A stretch of DNA of 64,000 nt, from NCBI GenBank assembly GCA_047495785.1, contig JBLDXI010000029.1, positions 186,001 through 250,000 on the forward strand. Reading direction: 5' to 3'. Origin of the DNA: Lepidodermella squamata. Lineage: Eukaryota; Gastrotricha. Of the stretch, positions 61,227-64,000 are shown piece by piece. Within the stretch, counting starts at the first letter, position 1. Each line of letters starts with the position of its first letter. The notes under the pieces were generated by a model. The model was given only the letters and a program-made list of their open reading frames with translations. It had not been told where the DNA came from and ran no database searches. A program made the translations under genes and the position numbers.

Positions 61227-62396
61227 CTACGAAAAGTAGCCATTCTGCCTAGCGACGTTGACGGCGTAGATATTAATACTCAAGAAGAATAGCGTCGCAG
61301 CTATAACACCAAAGAGATCGCTAATTCTGGCAGTGGACATCGTTAAGAACGGGAAAGCTGCCGGAGGGTTTTTAAGCCGCTGTCGATATGTTCTAGCGAT
61401 GGCCAGCATAACGAGCGAATAAACGGTACAAGCCCATGAGAAAAGTGATAGTAAATCAGTGTAATTTCCAATGAAAATGCGTCGGGGTTTTTGAGGGATC
61501 TTGCTCAACACTTGGCCCTGAAGAAATGTAAGTGCTAACAAAATCGTGATGGAGAACATCGGGCGATCGGGGACAGAGGGCGGAATAACGAAGCCCACGA
61601 GTTGAAGGCTCGACACCAACAGGCCAGGTAACATGAGGTTGAAAATGTAGTATTCCGGTTCTCGTTTAAAAGTCATCTCAAAGGCTACAAAACTTCGTTC
61701 TCCAATTATAGTGACAATGCCCGAACTTGCCCACCAGTTGACAAAGGTCCAGCCAGAACCGGCGCTCTCTGCCATGAAATCAAAATATGAAACATTGTAT
61801 CTGAAATCTAAATAATTTGCGATTGTGCATTCTGGTAACTCTTGTAGTACAAAAGAAATTGTGCACGTCTGATTATCGAAAGGAAACCACGTGTAATCCA
61901 TAGGACAATGGGAAGTAAAAACTCCGATCCTTTGCCAGAAAAAGTGCACAACCGACGGCTCATGTTCTGTAATATTTGGCGGGCCAATACTGGAGTACAA
62001 ACGGCTCGTGAACCCATCTTTCATTCGAAAATCTAGAACAGCATTTCTATGATGCATTCTCGGTTTCCAAATTTTCGATTCATCTACGAAGAATGTTAAA
62101 CCCCGGTCAGGGCGGAAGTTTTCACACGTTGCTACCCAATGGACAGATAATGCCGCAGATATTGTGAGTGTTTCTTCCGCATCATCCATATCGTGGAATC
62201 TTAGAGGTGTCAAATCAATCGTGATATTCGTAAAATTGCTATCGATGAACGACGGGCCTTCGACGCACGTTGGCGAGTAGACATATGGTCTTATGCTGGA
62301 ACAATTCCTAACCAACTCTTTGTCCAAATCTAACGCCATGCAATTCTGAGACGTGATGAGTGGGTGCAATATAGCAAAGGTCAGAAAGGGCTTCAT
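61227..62396 (-). CDS. Divergent Cys-loop ligand-gated ion channel subunit, intronless
   Basis: One exon, ATG 62396, 389 residues. A signal peptide-like N-terminus (MKPFLTFAILHPLITSQ) precedes the ligand-binding domain with WKPRMHHRNAV and the canonical Cys-loop, C164-PMDYTWFPFDNQT-C178, 13 residues between Cys. Four membrane segments follow: about 251-272, 280-300 (pore helix SITILLALTFLQGQVLSKI), 306-334 and 358-382. Such pentameric channels open on acetylcholine, GABA, glutamate or other ligands. No vicinal Cys pair (alpha nicotinic mark) is seen at loop C. The cytoplasmic loop between helices 3 and 4 has only ~23 residues, against ~70-150 in most animal subunits. Ligand and ion selectivity are unknown. 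Absence of introns suggests a retrocopy or intron loss. Confidence 0.88.
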   Translation of the reverse strand: MKPFLTFAILHPLITSQNCMALDLDKELVRNCSSIRPYVYSPTCVEGPSFIDSNFTNITIDLTPLRFHDMDDAEETLTISAALSVHWVATCENFRPDRGLTFFVDESKIWKPRMHHRNAVLDFRMKDGFTSRLYSSIGPPNITEHEPSVVHFFWQRIGVFTSHCPMDYTWFPFDNQTCTISFVLQELPECTIANYLDFRYNVSYFDFMAESAGSGWTFVNWWASSGIVTIIGERSFVAFEMTFKREPEYYIFNLMLPGLLVSSLQLVGFVIPPSVPDRPMFSITILLALTFLQGQVLSKIPQKPRRIFIGNYTDLLSLFSWACTVYSLVMLAIARTYRQRLKNPPAAFPFLTMSTARISDLFGVIAATLFFLSINIYAVNVARQNGYFS

Positions 62397-63050
62397 GTCG
62401 TTTAGATGTTATCAACGTTGGGATAATACGAGACCTTCAAAAATAATGTTTCAGGAAAGCAAATTTCAAGGAATATTATAAGGAGGACATTCATCGACAT
62501 GCCCACCACTTTGGCCCCTGGATCGTTGTCCCACTGCATATTTATTGAAGTTGTTTATTTTATTGAGCGAGTTACATGTTCTATTTTAGCATTACCATGC
62601 TAGAGAAGACAATTAAATATATTCATTTGTCCTCCTATCTTCTATTAATAACATTAATAAATAACAAGTCTAGACGAAAAGCACATTTGTCTTCCCCCTA
62701 GTAATGCTTCTTTAATGTCCATGAGTCCAAAAAGACTGCGACAAACATGATGACCATGAAACAGGACAATTTGGAATCGATAAAGATAGATTTGATGGTG
62801 TTCACTGTCAACATTATTTACTCCTACGCGAGGCGAATTCTCATCGTCTCAGACAAATTATACCAAAATCTGGAAAGCAGAAGAGAAATGATTCTTTGCA
62901 TTCACCTTCAAAACTTAGTGATGCATTGCTGAATAAAAAACAATATTCGTGACATTGAAACGGTAATAGATTATGGAAAGTGTTGCTACTGTAAAATATT
63001 TCATTCGGCTATGTACGATTGATTACAATTGATAATCATCTATAGCAGAG
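62397..63050. other. Spacer, nothing recognised
   Basis: About 650 bp of AT-rich DNA between two minus-strand genes. It should contain the promoter of the Cys-loop gene and the 3' UTR of the sushi/LDL-A/ankyrin gene. Confidence 0.4.
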
Positions 63051-64000
63051 TTAGTTTCCGCAAATACTAGGGAAATTCCCAGCGCATCCCGTTTTATCGG
63101 CGCCACGATCTATCAGCATTTGCGCTGTGCTAATCTGACCATAACGAACTGCATACAGCAACGCAGTCCAACCGTTGTTCGGGTTCTTAGCATCGATATT
63201 CGATCCGCGATCCAGCAGGAGCATAGCAATCTCGGTGTTGCCTTTATAACTCGCTGTCATCAGGGGTGTCATGCCCTGGCCATCGGAAGTGTCTGGTTGC
63301 GCGCCTTTATCAAGCAGTAGCCGCACTGATTCGAGCCATTTAGTGCCATTTGACACGCCGGATGCAAGGTGAAGGGGGGTGAAGTCACCGGTTGGAGTTC
63401 GCGACTGAACGCCCACTTGAGCATCGAGTAAGTATCGAATTGTGACGTAATGACCATCAACACAAGCCTGCCACAATTCCTGATATTCAAATTATGAATC
63501 TCTAAGAGAATTGACTAGAAAGGTAACTAACACCGGCGTTGATTCTACCACTATCTGGTGGAACCGCTATGGTTCCGCAAGACTGCTCGTCTGATGAATC
63601 GCCGCAATCGTCGGCTTCGTCGCATTGCCGGCTGTAAGCGATACAAAGGCCAGACTTCGGACTTCCATCTGGGCATGTGAACGATTGACACCCAGGCGTT
63701 GTGTTAACAGCTTGCGTTGTAGCAACTGTGGTGGTCCTGGTAGTTGTGGGAATAACAGCTGGACGGGTAAAAGTAAATCGAACAGTCGATCGAGTTGAAC
63801 TGCTAACAACATCTTGAAAAGGGGCTTTAACGTAGAAATTCAACCCGAAGTGCTGAACTTACTAACTACAGCTTGGCGTTGGCACAAGCCAGCCTGAGTC
63901 CAAGTCCCATCGCTGCGGCAGAAAACGTTCGGCTGCCCGACTAATTGAAAGCCGTCATTACAAGTAATCGCCCTAGTCAATCCGTTTGTTCCGGCCACTT
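63051..64000 (-). CDS. Extracellular sushi - LDL-A - ankyrin protein, C-terminal part (5' end outside window)
   Basis: Three exons: 63863 to beyond 64000, 63532-63812 and 63051-63479, joined in phases 1 and 0. The first carries a sushi/CCP domain (LTRAITCNDGFQLVGQ, then FCRSDGTWTQAGLC). A Thr-rich linker follows, then an LDL receptor class A repeat (CQSFTCPDGSP, CDEADDCGDSSDEQSC). The last exon holds three to four ankyrin repeats (FTPLHLASGVSN, MTPLMTASYKGNTEIAMLLL, WTALLYAVRYGQISTAQMLI) and a stop after ICGN. Sushi and LDL-A form only outside the cell, and no membrane segment separates them from the ankyrins, so the ankyrins must be extracellular or the protein is misjoined. The splice signals and frame (GINAG then ELWQACVDG) support the join. 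Confidence 0.8.

Overview
This is nuclear DNA of a small invertebrate animal. Genes are split by short introns (many 48-60 bp) with GTAAG-type donors and T-rich CAG/TAG acceptors. The proteins are metazoan: Ig domains, astacin with MAM, CUB and sushi modules, a Cys-loop receptor, LDL-A, a TRIM-like protein, a PLOD homologue and a ZIP8/14-type protein. Short introns ending TTTTCAG and EB-like cysteine modules fit an ecdysozoan such as a nematode or tardigrade, but I cannot name the species. All gene models below were spliced by eye with reading-frame phase checked; none has transcript support.

Layout. 0-9 kb: the start of an Ig-domain gene (-), a 6.4 kb gap, and a small coiled-coil gene (-). 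8.7-14.2 kb: a nine-exon, 1225-residue multidomain astacin (-). 14.2-19.5 kb: gene-poor, with a pogo-like element and GC-rich islands. 19.5-31 kb: a bZIP factor (+), two GPI-anchored lipocalin-like paralogues (-), a C2H2 zinc-finger gene (-) and a ZIP-like protein lacking metal ligands (-). 32-37 kb: a TRIM-like gene with a frame break (+), a second C2H2 gene (+) and an orphan (-). 37.5-49.2 kb: two papain-family paralogues sharing an unrecognised C-terminal domain, separated by an EB-type membrane protein (-) and a third C2H2 gene (-). 50-55.5 kb: a laminin-G/trypsin-like gene without catalytic His and Ser (+), and a PLOD-like protein without its hydroxylase domain (+). 56-57.3 kb: a decayed LINE with a nested tRNA-derived SINE. 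57.6-64 kb: a secreted ankyrin protein of four modules (+), an intronless Cys-loop receptor (-) and a partial sushi/LDL-A/ankyrin gene (-).

Two themes stand out. One is secretion: most genes encode secreted or surface proteins, including proteases, lectin-like folds and extracellular ankyrins. The other is lost catalytic residues: four genes (papain copy 2, the trypsin-like protein, the PLOD-like protein and the ZIP-like protein) keep the fold but have lost key residues. Dispersed duplication is evident for three C2H2 genes, two lipocalin-like genes and two papain-family genes. Many short inverted-repeat elements sit in introns and spacers.
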